A stretch of DNA of 64,000 nucleotides from Paludibacter sp. GTDB taxonomy: Bacteria > Bacteroidota > Bacteroidia > Bacteroidales > Paludibacteraceae. Positions within the stretch are counted from its first letter, which is position 1, and every line of letters starts with the position of its first letter. A program made the translations under genes and the position numbers. The DNA lies in the NCBI GenBank assembly GCA_019163375.1, contig JAFLKK010000009.1:124001-188000 (forward strand), given 5' to 3'. Shown here one piece after another: positions 1 to 9,187 of the stretch. The notes under the pieces are model-generated. The model made no database searches. It was given only the letters and a program-made list of their open reading frames with translations, and was not told where the DNA came from.

Positions 1-236
1 GGACCATCGCTCATCCATATTTCTGGAATTCCTAAACGTGGCACCCCATGGCTACTGAACTTAGACTGTGCGGTACACAGTTTCACTTTTTCGTCCAATG
101 TCATTTTGGAAAGTGCATCTTTTACCCGTACTTCGATGGGTTGGCTGTTGTCTAAATAAACAGGTTTAGTCTGTGCTGAGATGTGTAAGATAAAGACTGT
201 TAGAATTGTAGAAAATAGAAAATGTTTTGCTTTCAT
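1..236 (-). CDS. GH3 beta-glycosidase, N-terminal part only
   Basis: The reading frame starts at the ATG complementary to 234-236 and runs off the left edge, leaving about 78 codons. It begins with a signal peptide (MKAKHFLFSTILTVFILHISAQ). Next comes the typical GH3 N-terminal stretch RVKDALSKMTLDEKVKLC, followed by GVPRLGIPEIWMSDGP, where the substrate-binding region of GH3 beta-glucosidases and xylosidases begins. The catalytic Asp lies outside the window. It is on the same strand as susCD but after their terminator, so it is probably transcribed separately; a match to the -7 consensus on the minus strand (TATTTTTG) lies at 293-300, without a clear -33 partner. The family call is firm; the substrate is not knowable from this fragment. 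Confidence 0.88.
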   Translation of the reverse strand, partial: MKAKHFLFSTILTVFILHISAQTKPVYLDNSQPIEVRVKDALSKMTLDEKVKLCTAQSKFSSHGVPRLGIPEIWMSDG

Positions 237-416
237 GAATTTTAGTAAGATATTTAAATTGAAGAAAAAGTTGTTTGATGAAATTTTCAGAACAAAAATA
301 GTTTATAATAATACATTAGTTATATATTAAAAAATAATATTTTGGGTCTGTTTGAGTATCAATCTGAGTTATCAATCATTAAAATGATATTGGTAGTGTT
401 CTATTATAAAATGAAC

Positions 417-444
417 AGGATGATTAGCCTAAACTAATCATCCT
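417..444 (-). terminator. Hairpin terminator after susD
   Basis: A perfect 11-bp inverted repeat (AGGATGATTAG at 417-427, CTAATCATCCT at 434-444) with a 6-nt loop lies 24 bp beyond the susD stop codon. On the minus strand the stem is preceded by TTTTAT and followed by an AT-rich run. It most likely ends the susCD transcript and separates it from the GH3 gene to the left. Confidence 0.75.
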
Positions 445-468
445 ATAAAACTTATTTAACTTACTAAA

Positions 469-2163
469 TCAATAATTTGGATTTTGAGTTAAATTGCTAT
501 TGATTTGTACTTCTTTTGTTGGAATTGGCCATGAATATTGTTTTGTAGCATCGAATGCACGTACAGTAATTAGTTTTATTAATCCTGCATCAGCCATTGG
601 TTTGAAATCTGCTATTCCATTATCATCAATAGCTGGTGTTTGAGGGAAAAACCATAAGCCTGTTTTCACAACTTTGGTACGTAGATCTGCTGGGTCTAGC
701 ATTCCGTAATTGGGATTATTTAAAACTTTATCAGCTATTTTCCATCTAATTAAATCCATATATCTCAAACCTTCGAAAGAAAACTCCATGTGACGCTCAG
801 CTCTTAGAATTTTGCGTAACCCAACCTGAGTAGTAGCAGTAATTGCTGGATACGCTGCTGTATTTGTATAAGCTACTTTGTAAGCTCTCGCTCTTACCTT
901 ATTCATGGCATCACGTACTGATTGGTCAATTTCATTTAATTCAATTTTAGCCTCTGCATAAATTAATAAAACATCTGCATAACGAATGATAATTTTATCC
1001 GGTTCAATCTGCCATGAATTTAATAAACAATCGCCATCTATTCCTTTTTTTAACAACAAGCCATTGAATGATGCATATTGTGCATTTGCACGATTGTCAT
1101 TGTTTGTTACATATTTGTTTGTAGAAAGATTTAATACTTTTAATGAATCTGGATGGGGATTGTATATATAACCTAAATGCGGTGATTGGAATTCTACAAT
1201 AGATGCAGTACAACGTGGATCTCGGTTTTTGAAAGGATTCCGGGGGTTGAATAACGGTGATTCGTCAATAGGCAACCCGTCAGTACATAAATAGGAACAC
1301 AACAAATCCCATGATGGATGTTTTGCTCCCCAGCCACCAGCTAAACGAGGAATATAATCCTGAATACCACCCAAAGTCACTTTTAGTACTACCGAACGAG
1401 GAATTGCAAAAATAGTTTCTTTTGAATTTTTGGTGCTCGACAAAAACAGATTTGAATAATCGGTATGTAAATCATATCCAGCCGTTGCAGCAATATCCAT
1501 ACAAGCTTTTGCGGCAACGCTTGCTGTTGCATAATCGCCCATATATAAAGCAATACGAGCTTTCATGGCATACGCAGCACCTTGAGTTGCACGCTTATTT
1601 TCCTTGGTAGAATATACTTTTGGCAAATAAGCTGCAGCTGAATCGAAGTCGTTATAAATTGATTTTAAAATTTCAGCTTTACTCGTTTTTCCCATTGAAA
1701 AAGCATCTTCTAGTTTTAGTACATTTTCATAATAGGGGACATCTCCAAAATGGGCAATTAGTCGAGAGTATTCATAAGCACGAATAAACCGTGCTTCTCC
1801 TTTATACTTTTTACTCGTTGTAGGTGTAATTGATGATGCCCTGTCAATACCAGCCAATACAGTGTTGGCTCTTGTAATGGCTTTATATGAATTGTTCCAG
1901 AGTGTAGTAACATTTCCCGAAAGCCCATTTACAGTAGCACTTGTGAATTCTGTTAATGAATTTCGATACATAAAGTCATCAGTCCATTCATCATTATCGT
2001 TACCAATAAATGCATCTTTATACAATCCATTCAACGACATGTCGATTTCAGATGCTGTTGAATACCATGTTTCACTTGAACCGTACGCTAATGGATTTAA
2101 ATCCAAATTGCTACATGAAGCGAAGACAATTAATCCTATGATAGGGAATATATATTTTTTCAT
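469..2163 (-). CDS. SusD/RagB-like outer-membrane glycan-binding lipoprotein
   Basis: 564 aa, the usual SusD size. The N terminus is a lipoprotein signal with lipobox FASC (lipidated Cys17), so the mature protein should be anchored in the outer membrane. The sequence LNPLAYGSSETWYSTASEID is the standard SusD N-terminal region. Helical repeats follow (ARFIRAYEYSRLIAHFGDVP, ATQGAAYAMKARIALYMGDY), then the C-terminal SusD block (ADVLLIYAEAKIELN, LRKILRAERHMEFSFEGLRYMDLIRW). It would form the lid over the SusC channel and bind oligosaccharide at the cell surface. It follows susC by 14 bp, so the two are co-transcribed. It is the only SusD in the window. Confidence 0.96.
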   Translation of the reverse strand: MKKYIFPIIGLIVFASCSNLDLNPLAYGSSETWYSTASEIDMSLNGLYKDAFIGNDNDEWTDDFMYRNSLTEFTSATVNGLSGNVTTLWNNSYKAITRANTVLAGIDRASSITPTTSKKYKGEARFIRAYEYSRLIAHFGDVPYYENVLKLEDAFSMGKTSKAEILKSIYNDFDSAAAYLPKVYSTKENKRATQGAAYAMKARIALYMGDYATASVAAKACMDIAATAGYDLHTDYSNLFLSSTKNSKETIFAIPRSVVLKVTLGGIQDYIPRLAGGWGAKHPSWDLLCSYLCTDGLPIDESPLFNPRNPFKNRDPRCTASIVEFQSPHLGYIYNPHPDSLKVLNLSTNKYVTNNDNRANAQYASFNGLLLKKGIDGDCLLNSWQIEPDKIIIRYADVLLIYAEAKIELNEIDQSVRDAMNKVRARAYKVAYTNTAAYPAITATTQVGLRKILRAERHMEFSFEGLRYMDLIRWKIADKVLNNPNYGMLDPADLRTKVVKTGLWFFPQTPAIDDNGIADFKPMADAGLIKLITVRAFDATKQYSWPIPTKEVQINSNLTQNPNY

Positions 2164-2177
2164 TGATTTTTAAGTTT

Positions 2178-5100
2178 TTAGAATTTAACGGATATACCAC
2201 AAAGATATGACTGTGTAATAGGATATGAGAACGAATCCATTTCAGGATCCCAGCCTTTTGGATAATGATTAAATGTTAGCATGTCAGAACCAGAAACATA
2301 GAGTCGAAGACTTTGTACACCAATTTTGCTAACAATACTTTTGGGGAGATTATAACCAATAGTTATATTTTTGAGACGGAAATAAGAACCATCAAATAAC
2401 CAATAATCAGACATGGCATAATTATTTCCGGCAGCATTATATGTTAGACGTGGGTATTTTGCAACCAAATTCTGTTCTGGAGTATTTAAATTACTCCATG
2501 AATTTCCATCCAATATAGCAGGAATATTCCCCCAGTTGTCACGCAATGGAGCTACCATATAACCTGACATGCGTGCATTCTGTTTGCCAACGCCTTGAAA
2601 AGCCATCGAGAAATCAAAACCTTTGTAACCCATTTGTATATTTCCACCATACATAAACCGTGGAAGTGAACCACCCAACAACACTCTATCGTAATCGGGA
2701 GTTATTTTCCCATCTGGCACACCATCGGGTCCACTAAGGTCTTTGTAGATAACATCCCCTTTCTTAACTGTTGCATTAAGTTTTGGTAATGTACTTACTT
2801 GGTCGTCAGTTTGGTACAATCCATCCGACTGATAGCCATACCATTCGTTAAATTCACTGCCCAATTTTTTTATCTGATCTCCCAAAAACTCGGTTCCACC
2901 GAGGTCACCCATTTTCGATTTAAAATCTGAGAGATTGGCACTAACTGAATAATCAAAATCGCCAAATTTATCATTCCAACCCAACTCAATTTCCCAACCT
3001 TTTGTATTCATTTTCCCTGTATTTTGGTTTGGATTATCAAATCCTAAATATTTAGGAATTTCGAGTGCCAACAACATATCTTTTGTTGTTTTATTGTAAT
3101 AATCGGCAGTTAATCTCAATTTATTTTTGAAGAAATTAGCATCTATACCAAAGTCGAGCGATTCAGTTGTTTCCCACGAAATGTTCTGAATTGCGTACTG
3201 CCATTGTGCGGCTGATTGTGCCGAAACTACTGTTGTTCCCTGATAAAACAATGAATTATTTTCGAAATTTAAGGCTGCTTGATAAGGATAGTTGCCAATC
3301 CGTTCATTGCCCAGTGTACCCCAAGATGCTCTTAGTTTTAGAAACGAAAGTGCAGAAAAATCTTTTAAGAATGACTCCTCGCTTGCTACCCATCCAGTTG
3401 AAAATGAAGGAAAATTAGCCCAGCGGTAATCCTTGTAAAATCGAGATGAACCGTCACGACGAATATTTGCTTGGAAATAATACTTGTTATTGTAATTATA
3501 CATTATGCGTCCGAAATATGAGCTGTAGGCATTTTCATACGCATCACCTGTATTATCACGTAACTCGAGCGGTCCAATATTCAAATATGGATAGCTATCT
3601 AATAAATAATTTCCTCGCGACGCACCCAAGTTCTCGTTAAATGCATGGAAAGTTTCGTAACCCATCATTAGGTTAAAATTATGACCTTTAAAGGATTTGG
3701 AATAATTTGCCAATAATTGACTGGTTACTCTATAATTGTCATTTCTATTTTCCGATAAAGATGTTGCAGAGTAATCAGAAATATATCCTTTTACAAGATC
3801 TGGATTATCATAATTAGTGTAAGGTATTGCTTTTCTAAAATTCTTAAGTTTATCAACTCCTAAGCTCGGAGATATTACAGCTGTTAGCCTAAAATCTTTA
3901 AACGGACTATAATCTAAAGAGATTTTTCCAGCAAGTGTATTGTAAATGTTTTTTACAAATCCACCTTTTTGAAGTTGAGCATATACGTTTGCACCATCTT
4001 TTCCAGAAGCAATTAATCCATTTGACCATACTGCTGCATATACTGGAGGTGTAATTTGCATATTGTATATTGGATCTATAGTCGGAGTGTTCGAAATACT
4101 TCGTTTAAAATTAAGATCTACGGTTGCAGATAGTTTTTTATTGATTTTTATATCATTATTGACTCTGGCTGTTAACCTTTCGTATGATCGATACTCATAC
4201 AAAGCATCTGTTTTATCATAGGCTAACGAAATTTTGGTACGAACAGTATTGGTTCCTGCTGTTATATTCACGACATGACTTTGACGAGGAGCACTGTTTT
4301 TTAAAATTAAACCTCGCCAATTGGTATTTGGATATAAATTAGGATTAGCGGTATTTAAAGAGTCGTATTTTTCTATGGTGTTTTTTGCATAGGTTGGATA
4401 TTGATTTGTTCCATTACCGGCATCATTCCAACGAAGTTCATTTACCATTTCCATGTACCTTTTTGCTCCAACATAATCAGGAAGTTTCGTAGCTTTCTCA
4501 ATGCCGTATTCGTAGTTGTAATCCATGCTTACTTCACCGATTTTGGCTCTTCTGGTTGTAACAAGTATAACACCTGATGCTGCTCTTGAACCGTAAATAG
4601 AAGCTGATGCAGCATCTTTCAATACAGAAACATTCTCAATATCGTTGGGGTTGATATTGTTGATGTCGTCAACAGGTACTCCATCTAAAATAATCAACGG
4701 ATTGCTGTCACCAATTGTGGTGATACCTCTCACACGAATAGTAGCTGTTGATCCTGGTGTATTGTTATTGCGAGTAACCATTAAGCCTGAAACTGCACCT
4801 TGTAATGCTTGCGAAACTTGAGTGGTTTTGCGTTTAGAAATGTTAGACCCGCTTATCGATCCTACAGCTCCCGTTAAATCACTCTTTTTTACAGAACCAT
4901 AACCAATTGCAACGATTTCATCCAGAGCATGAGCATTTGGCTCTAGCTTGATTTCAAAAAATGATTTGTCAGCTAAATTCAAAGTTTGTGAAACATACCC
5001 AATGTAACTTAATGAAAGAGTTTTAGTGTCAGCAGAGACTTGTAACTTAAAGTTACCATTAATGTCTGTAATTGTACCAATAGTAGTGCTTTTAACACTG

Positions 5101-5216
5101 ACACCTGGTAAGGGTTCATTGGATTCATCCAAAACCTTACCCGAAATACTTTTGCTCTGTGCATAAAGCATAGAAAAAGTAAGACATAACGTAAAAATTA
5201 AAATGATTTTCTTCAT
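2178..5216 (-). CDS. SusC/RagA-like TonB-dependent outer-membrane transporter
   Basis: 1012 aa with a signal peptide (MKKIILIFTLCLTFSMLYAQ). A carboxypeptidase-regulatory-like domain (SISGKVLDESNEPLPGVSVK, about residues 22-100) follows. Then come a TonB-box-like segment (DEIVAIGYGSVKKSDLTGAV), the plug domain (ILDGVPVDDINNINPNDIENVSVLKDAASASIYGSRAASGVILVTT region, about 170-225) and a long beta-barrel ending in SYLCGISVKF. There is no N-terminal secretin/STN domain, so it is not an obvious anti-sigma signalling receptor. It would import oligosaccharides using TonB energy, in complex with the SusD encoded next to it. It is the first gene of a two-gene transcript with its own promoter, set apart from the large enzyme block by about 540 bp. 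Confidence 0.97.
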   Translation of the reverse strand: MKKIILIFTLCLTFSMLYAQSKSISGKVLDESNEPLPGVSVKSTTIGTITDINGNFKLQVSADTKTLSLSYIGYVSQTLNLADKSFFEIKLEPNAHALDEIVAIGYGSVKKSDLTGAVGSISGSNISKRKTTQVSQALQGAVSGLMVTRNNNTPGSTATIRVRGITTIGDSNPLIILDGVPVDDINNINPNDIENVSVLKDAASASIYGSRAASGVILVTTRRAKIGEVSMDYNYEYGIEKATKLPDYVGAKRYMEMVNELRWNDAGNGTNQYPTYAKNTIEKYDSLNTANPNLYPNTNWRGLILKNSAPRQSHVVNITAGTNTVRTKISLAYDKTDALYEYRSYERLTARVNNDIKINKKLSATVDLNFKRSISNTPTIDPIYNMQITPPVYAAVWSNGLIASGKDGANVYAQLQKGGFVKNIYNTLAGKISLDYSPFKDFRLTAVISPSLGVDKLKNFRKAIPYTNYDNPDLVKGYISDYSATSLSENRNDNYRVTSQLLANYSKSFKGHNFNLMMGYETFHAFNENLGASRGNYLLDSYPYLNIGPLELRDNTGDAYENAYSSYFGRIMYNYNNKYYFQANIRRDGSSRFYKDYRWANFPSFSTGWVASEESFLKDFSALSFLKLRASWGTLGNERIGNYPYQAALNFENNSLFYQGTTVVSAQSAAQWQYAIQNISWETTESLDFGIDANFFKNKLRLTADYYNKTTKDMLLALEIPKYLGFDNPNQNTGKMNTKGWEIELGWNDKFGDFDYSVSANLSDFKSKMGDLGGTEFLGDQIKKLGSEFNEWYGYQSDGLYQTDDQVSTLPKLNATVKKGDVIYKDLSGPDGVPDGKITPDYDRVLLGGSLPRFMYGGNIQMGYKGFDFSMAFQGVGKQNARMSGYMVAPLRDNWGNIPAILDGNSWSNLNTPEQNLVAKYPRLTYNAAGNNYAMSDYWLFDGSYFRLKNITIGYNLPKSIVSKIGVQSLRLYVSGSDMLTFNHYPKGWDPEMDSFSYPITQSYLCGISVKF

Positions 5217-5272
5217 AAATTAGTTGTTTTTAAATGTATTGATTAACTTTTATTATATCTCTATAATAAACG

Positions 5273-5301
5273 CAAATATATGTACAATTCTAGTGTACAA
5301 A
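5273..5301 (-). promoter_or_regulatory. Predicted susCD promoter with a TGTACA inverted repeat
   Basis: Read on the minus strand, TTTG (complement of 5298-5301), 17 nt and TATATTTG (complement of 5273-5280) match the Bacteroidota -33/-7 consensus TTTG...TAnnTTTG. The -7 box lies about 57 bp before the susC start. The spacer holds TGTACA at 5281-5286 and again at 5294-5299. Each copy is itself palindromic, so the pair forms a symmetric operator-like site between the two boxes. The promoter call rests on the consensus; the operator role is inference. The rest of this gap, 5302-5521, is AT-rich and I see nothing recognisable in it. Confidence 0.55.
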
Positions 5302-5521
5302 GTGTATTAAATAATAAGACATTGTGTCTGTTTTATAAAATGACATATGAAAAATGCATTATTGATACAATTATATTTTAATATTTTTTGGGTGAATTTC
5401 CTAACGCTTGCGACGAATGTATATTCTCCAAAGAAAAAGGAACGAATAATGCACGTCCACTTACGACGTGGGTAGGTTATTCTATATTTTGTTTGATTGT
5501 TCTGTAGCTATATGAAAAATT

Positions 5522-5757
5522 AGCCCGTAGTACATTTGGATATAAGTAGCTGTCGAGCACTTTTTAATTTGAAAAATATTTATTTGTCGTTAATATATTT
5601 ATGTTTCTCTTTTGGAAATCATTTTGTTCAAATATAGCTATGGCTATCTGACTTTATAATGAATGATTACAAGCCTAAAGGCTTTTTAGAATAAAAAATA
5701 ATAAAAGCAAATAACAATCTACTTTACAGGCAGTCTGAGCCAAATGAACTGTGGGTT
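5522..5757. mobile_element. MITE-like element, copy A (236 bp, terminal inverted repeats)
   Basis: The left end AGCCCGTAGTACATT (5522-5536) and right end AATGAACTGTGGGTT (5743-5757) are imperfect inverted repeats. Inside are AGTAGCTGT near the left end, a palindrome AAGCCTAAAGGCTT, and CTTTACAGGCAGTCTGAGCC next to the right end. The same order of blocks recurs at 52289-52527, in the same orientation. There is no room for a transposase. No flanking direct repeat is visible at this copy. The right end overlaps the first two bases of the complemented stop codon of the neighbouring 1136-aa gene. It is most likely a non-autonomous transposable element, or a repeat of similar behaviour. Confidence 0.65.
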
Positions 5758-8700
5758 ATTTTATTTTTTCAGATACATTTAAAATAGAAACACCCATTAA
5801 CCCAATCACCACTTCCTGCGAAAGGCTTTCGAGCTTAACAGATTTGAGTACAACATTCGATCGCAGTTTCCAACCATACACCATGGCGCGGCAGTTTTGT
5901 CCGAGCTGTACTTGCATTGGTGGATTCTTAGGCAATGAAAAAGTATCTCTTTTATAATCATAATCTAAGGTGCCAAATTTACATAGCGACCAAAAATTGA
6001 ACGGTGGACAAAGGTTGAGCGTCTCTTCTACACCATCTGCATATTCGAACCGAAGAACTGCATTTTCGATATGTCCCTGCATGGGGTTGGTGGAGCCACA
6101 AACGAGCAACCACAATTGTTCACCCTGCTTCCCGACAGGAATAATAACTGATTTTGGCCAGTTGTCCCAAAGGGAGGTGAAAGCAATATTTTTATCGGTT
6201 ACTGCAGTTTTGAAAAGTGCATTTTGTGGCGTTTTAAGCAGACCTTCCGCAGTAGTTAGTTTCTCTATTTTATCCAGTTTTATTTCAGGCATAGGAAATC
6301 TCCACCAACTGAATGTCCATGCCGACCAACCGTCGTAGCCAATGCGTGCCGAAGCGGTGTTGGGGCGTGGCGACTCGTATCTCTGTTTGAAAATGGTACG
6401 AATGTCACCGTTGAATTGTGAAGTCATATCTACGGGAGTCCATGTTCCGTTTTCAGAAGCCAGTTGCGGAAGCTTTTCAGCTTTTGCTTTTTCTGAAATG
6501 CTATTTTTTATTTTTAATTTTATCACCTGGAAATAAGGAACTTCGCCGCCTGTTTTGGCAAAAATCATGTGAAAACCAGGTTTGTCGGTACAGGTTGCAG
6601 TCAGGTTCATGCCATTGGTTTTTAAGTTTTCGAGCGCTTGCTGTGGGTCGTCAACGCTCTGATAGTTGCCATTATCTGTTTGGAGCGAAAGTGTTTCATC
6701 TGCTTCTTTCTCCACTTCAATAGGCTCAATATCAGTACGTCGCTTACCAAGTTCAATTTTTACGTTTGCTTCGTTTGTTTCTGCCACTTCAGCCACCAAC
6801 ATACCGTAACCCGTTTGAGCTTCGATACGAAACGGAACACTTTTATTGTTGATCAACAGCTTTTTCACTTTATCTGCCCGGATGGGTAACCGAAGCACTA
6901 TTCCTGCTTTTTTGGTCAGTGTAAATCGATATTCGTCTTTGTTGCCTTTTTGTTTGAAAGCAATGGAAAAATCGGGCGCAGCAATGTATGCATGGTTCCA
7001 TTCTGCCGGAAACGAAGGTGAAAAAACGACTTTAGCATTCGGGTAATCGGGGCGGTAGCCGAAAAGCCCTTCCACCACTGAGCGTACAAACATGGTAGTG
7101 ATGTCGTTGAAGTCGATGCCGCAGTTAGGGTGAGAAAGTCCACCCGGAGATTCGATGTTGGGACGGTTGAACGAGGCTATTTCGTTGCTGTACCCTGTCT
7201 TTGGGGTTTGGTCGCCGTACATGGTTTCTTTCATAGTTCCACTCAGAAGTTGCCAACCTTCGTTGCCCTGACCGGCCAGAAAGTGTCCCAACGCCATGGC
7301 AAAATTATCGGCATGATACAGCTCCCGGATAGACCATTGCCCGGGTACCCAGTTGGATGTTTGTCGCATTTCGCCACCATAAGGAAGAATGAAACGTTCC
7401 ATGGCCCATTCGGTGTAATACATCGCTTGCCATGCTTGCTGCGGTGTGCTCAATCCTGCTTCTATGGGCAAGTGTTCGCTGTAAACCCATGCATCGGAAT
7501 GCACCCGTTTGTGTCCGCCTTGTTCAATGTACGCAGCATATTGTCCTTTATCTTTGAGCCAGAGCGTTTTATTGAGTGCTTCCTGAATTTTATTACATTC
7601 GTCTTCGTATTTTTTCGCTGCAACTTTATCGCCGGCATTTCTTTTCATTTCGGCCAACGCTTTGAATCCGTAATAGCAGTATGCCGATTGCTCCACCGAA
7701 CCGCCACCGTTGTACCACTGGCTGTCCGATGCCCAGGTGTTTACCACGCTTTCGTACAAACCATCATCATCGGGGTCGAAGCAGATTTTGCAACGTTCGA
7801 GGTGCAGTTCAAGATTGGGCATCAGCAGTTTTTCAAACTCCTTATCTCCCGTAGCTCTCCATTCGCGAACCGCTTCGTCGAAAAACTGTGTTTGAAACTC
7901 GTAATGCTCTGGTTGGTGGTAATCCATATATCCTTTGCCAAACATGCGCGATTTGGACGGCTCCTGTTGAGCACCGGAAATGGATAGCGCTGCTTCTGTT
8001 TTGTCGTTGTCGGTGGTAATCATTTGCGAAGTCCAGTATTTCAGCGCATTATAAATCCGATCATGCCACCCGTAGGCGCTACTTCCGCTCATAGTGCGCC
8101 AACCCGGCATTTGCGAACGCCAGGCAGAACCTCCATGCACAAAGCAGGGGTCAACATATAAACCACAAACCGCAGCTACTGATGCACTCACACCGCTATT
8201 GAGAAATTTATCAGGTGTGTTCACTATCACACGATGGGCTAAAGCCTCTACTCGAGAAATGCTTTTTTGGTAAGCCTCTATGGGATTGGCTATAAGTTGA
8301 GGATTTAATTTTTTGTAACGCCCTATCAACACCTGGTCTTTATCGTCGGTTATCATGGCCAGTGTAATGGCTTTCCCCGACGAAAGGGTGTGGTATGCCA
8401 CCAGGCCCTGCGATTTCAATACTTTTCCATCAAAAGATTGGTTCCCTTTTAATGTCAGAAAATCAGCTGTTCCGTACGATTCCGGCATTTCATTGTACCA
8501 GCCGGTGGTGTTGGAGTTGACGCGCGGAGTTGGGTCGAGATTCTTCTTGTCAGTGGTTTCCCAACGCTCTACCGGTACAGAGAAATGTCCCTGAATATCA
8601 GAAAAAACAATTGCAGAATCAGGTAATAACGAGAATTTGGCTCCACTGGCAGTGAGATTATACGAACGTTTTTTCTCCAGAGTTGGAGTTACAAAGCACC

Positions 8701-9166
8701 AGGCCAACGAAAGCGGATGGGTATTTCCTGTTGCCGAAAAGTGCACCACATAGCCCGTAGCTTCGGCTAATGTGGTGGTTTTTATCGTAAAGAGCGTTTT
8801 TCCAAATTTCGGGTCGCTAAATTGCCACTCTACCTGTCCGGTGCGGTAACACATCAACCGTTTTTCGAATGTATGCAGAAATTTTGTCTGTTTACCATCA
8901 GAGACTGCAAAGGTGAGTTTCCCGAGCGGACTGTACAGCAAAGGTTGTTCACCTGCAAATACAATTGCTTTGCGTTCCTGACAGTAGAGCGGACGGTTGC
9001 ACCAGCGTTTACCGTTGGTTCGTTCTATCGCATCTCCGTTGGGAGTGTAGGAAAGTGCTGAATAATCGGGCCGGGGTTTTACTGTGCCAGCGGAAATATT
9101 CAAACTGAAAATAGTAATACTGAGAAGAATAAGTGCTTTTGTTGCAAATAAGCGTTTTGAATTCAT
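5756..9166 (-). CDS. Large secreted six-hairpin glycosidase-like protein (DUF4450 type)
   Basis: 1136 aa with a signal peptide (about residues 1-27). The N-terminal third is beta-rich. The middle has the repeated helical-hairpin look of (alpha/alpha)6-barrel glycosidases: SAYGWHDRIYNALKYWTSQM, YEFQTQFFDEAVREWRATGD, DPDDDGLYESVVNTWASDSQ, and SVEQSAYCYYGFKALAEMKR. A conserved end of that domain (NCGIDFNDITTMFVRSVVEG, then LFGYRPDYPNAKVVFSPSFP) precedes about 350 further beta-rich residues. I match it to the DUF4450 type from memory and cannot assign a substrate; a debranching glycosidase role is inferred from fold and context. It is the last gene of the long minus-strand series, 21 bp after a GH78 gene. 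Its stop codon abuts the repeat at 5522-5757. Confidence 0.72.
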   Translation of the reverse strand: MNSKRLFATKALILLSITIFSLNISAGTVKPRPDYSALSYTPNGDAIERTNGKRWCNRPLYCQERKAIVFAGEQPLLYSPLGKLTFAVSDGKQTKFLHTFEKRLMCYRTGQVEWQFSDPKFGKTLFTIKTTTLAEATGYVVHFSATGNTHPLSLAWCFVTPTLEKKRSYNLTASGAKFSLLPDSAIVFSDIQGHFSVPVERWETTDKKNLDPTPRVNSNTTGWYNEMPESYGTADFLTLKGNQSFDGKVLKSQGLVAYHTLSSGKAITLAMITDDKDQVLIGRYKKLNPQLIANPIEAYQKSISRVEALAHRVIVNTPDKFLNSGVSASVAAVCGLYVDPCFVHGGSAWRSQMPGWRTMSGSSAYGWHDRIYNALKYWTSQMITTDNDKTEAALSISGAQQEPSKSRMFGKGYMDYHQPEHYEFQTQFFDEAVREWRATGDKEFEKLLMPNLELHLERCKICFDPDDDGLYESVVNTWASDSQWYNGGGSVEQSAYCYYGFKALAEMKRNAGDKVAAKKYEDECNKIQEALNKTLWLKDKGQYAAYIEQGGHKRVHSDAWVYSEHLPIEAGLSTPQQAWQAMYYTEWAMERFILPYGGEMRQTSNWVPGQWSIRELYHADNFAMALGHFLAGQGNEGWQLLSGTMKETMYGDQTPKTGYSNEIASFNRPNIESPGGLSHPNCGIDFNDITTMFVRSVVEGLFGYRPDYPNAKVVFSPSFPAEWNHAYIAAPDFSIAFKQKGNKDEYRFTLTKKAGIVLRLPIRADKVKKLLINNKSVPFRIEAQTGYGMLVAEVAETNEANVKIELGKRRTDIEPIEVEKEADETLSLQTDNGNYQSVDDPQQALENLKTNGMNLTATCTDKPGFHMIFAKTGGEVPYFQVIKLKIKNSISEKAKAEKLPQLASENGTWTPVDMTSQFNGDIRTIFKQRYESPRPNTASARIGYDGWSAWTFSWWRFPMPEIKLDKIEKLTTAEGLLKTPQNALFKTAVTDKNIAFTSLWDNWPKSVIIPVGKQGEQLWLLVCGSTNPMQGHIENAVLRFEYADGVEETLNLCPPFNFWSLCKFGTLDYDYKRDTFSLPKNPPMQVQLGQNCRAMVYGWKLRSNVVLKSVKLESLSQEVVIGLMGVSILNVSEKIK

Positions 9167-9187
9167 TTCGATTGTGTTTTTGCAGAT

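Noticed and set aside
7130-7987. 285-aa open frame on the plus strand
   Set aside because: Antisense shadow of the DUF4450-type gene with no protein-like motifs.
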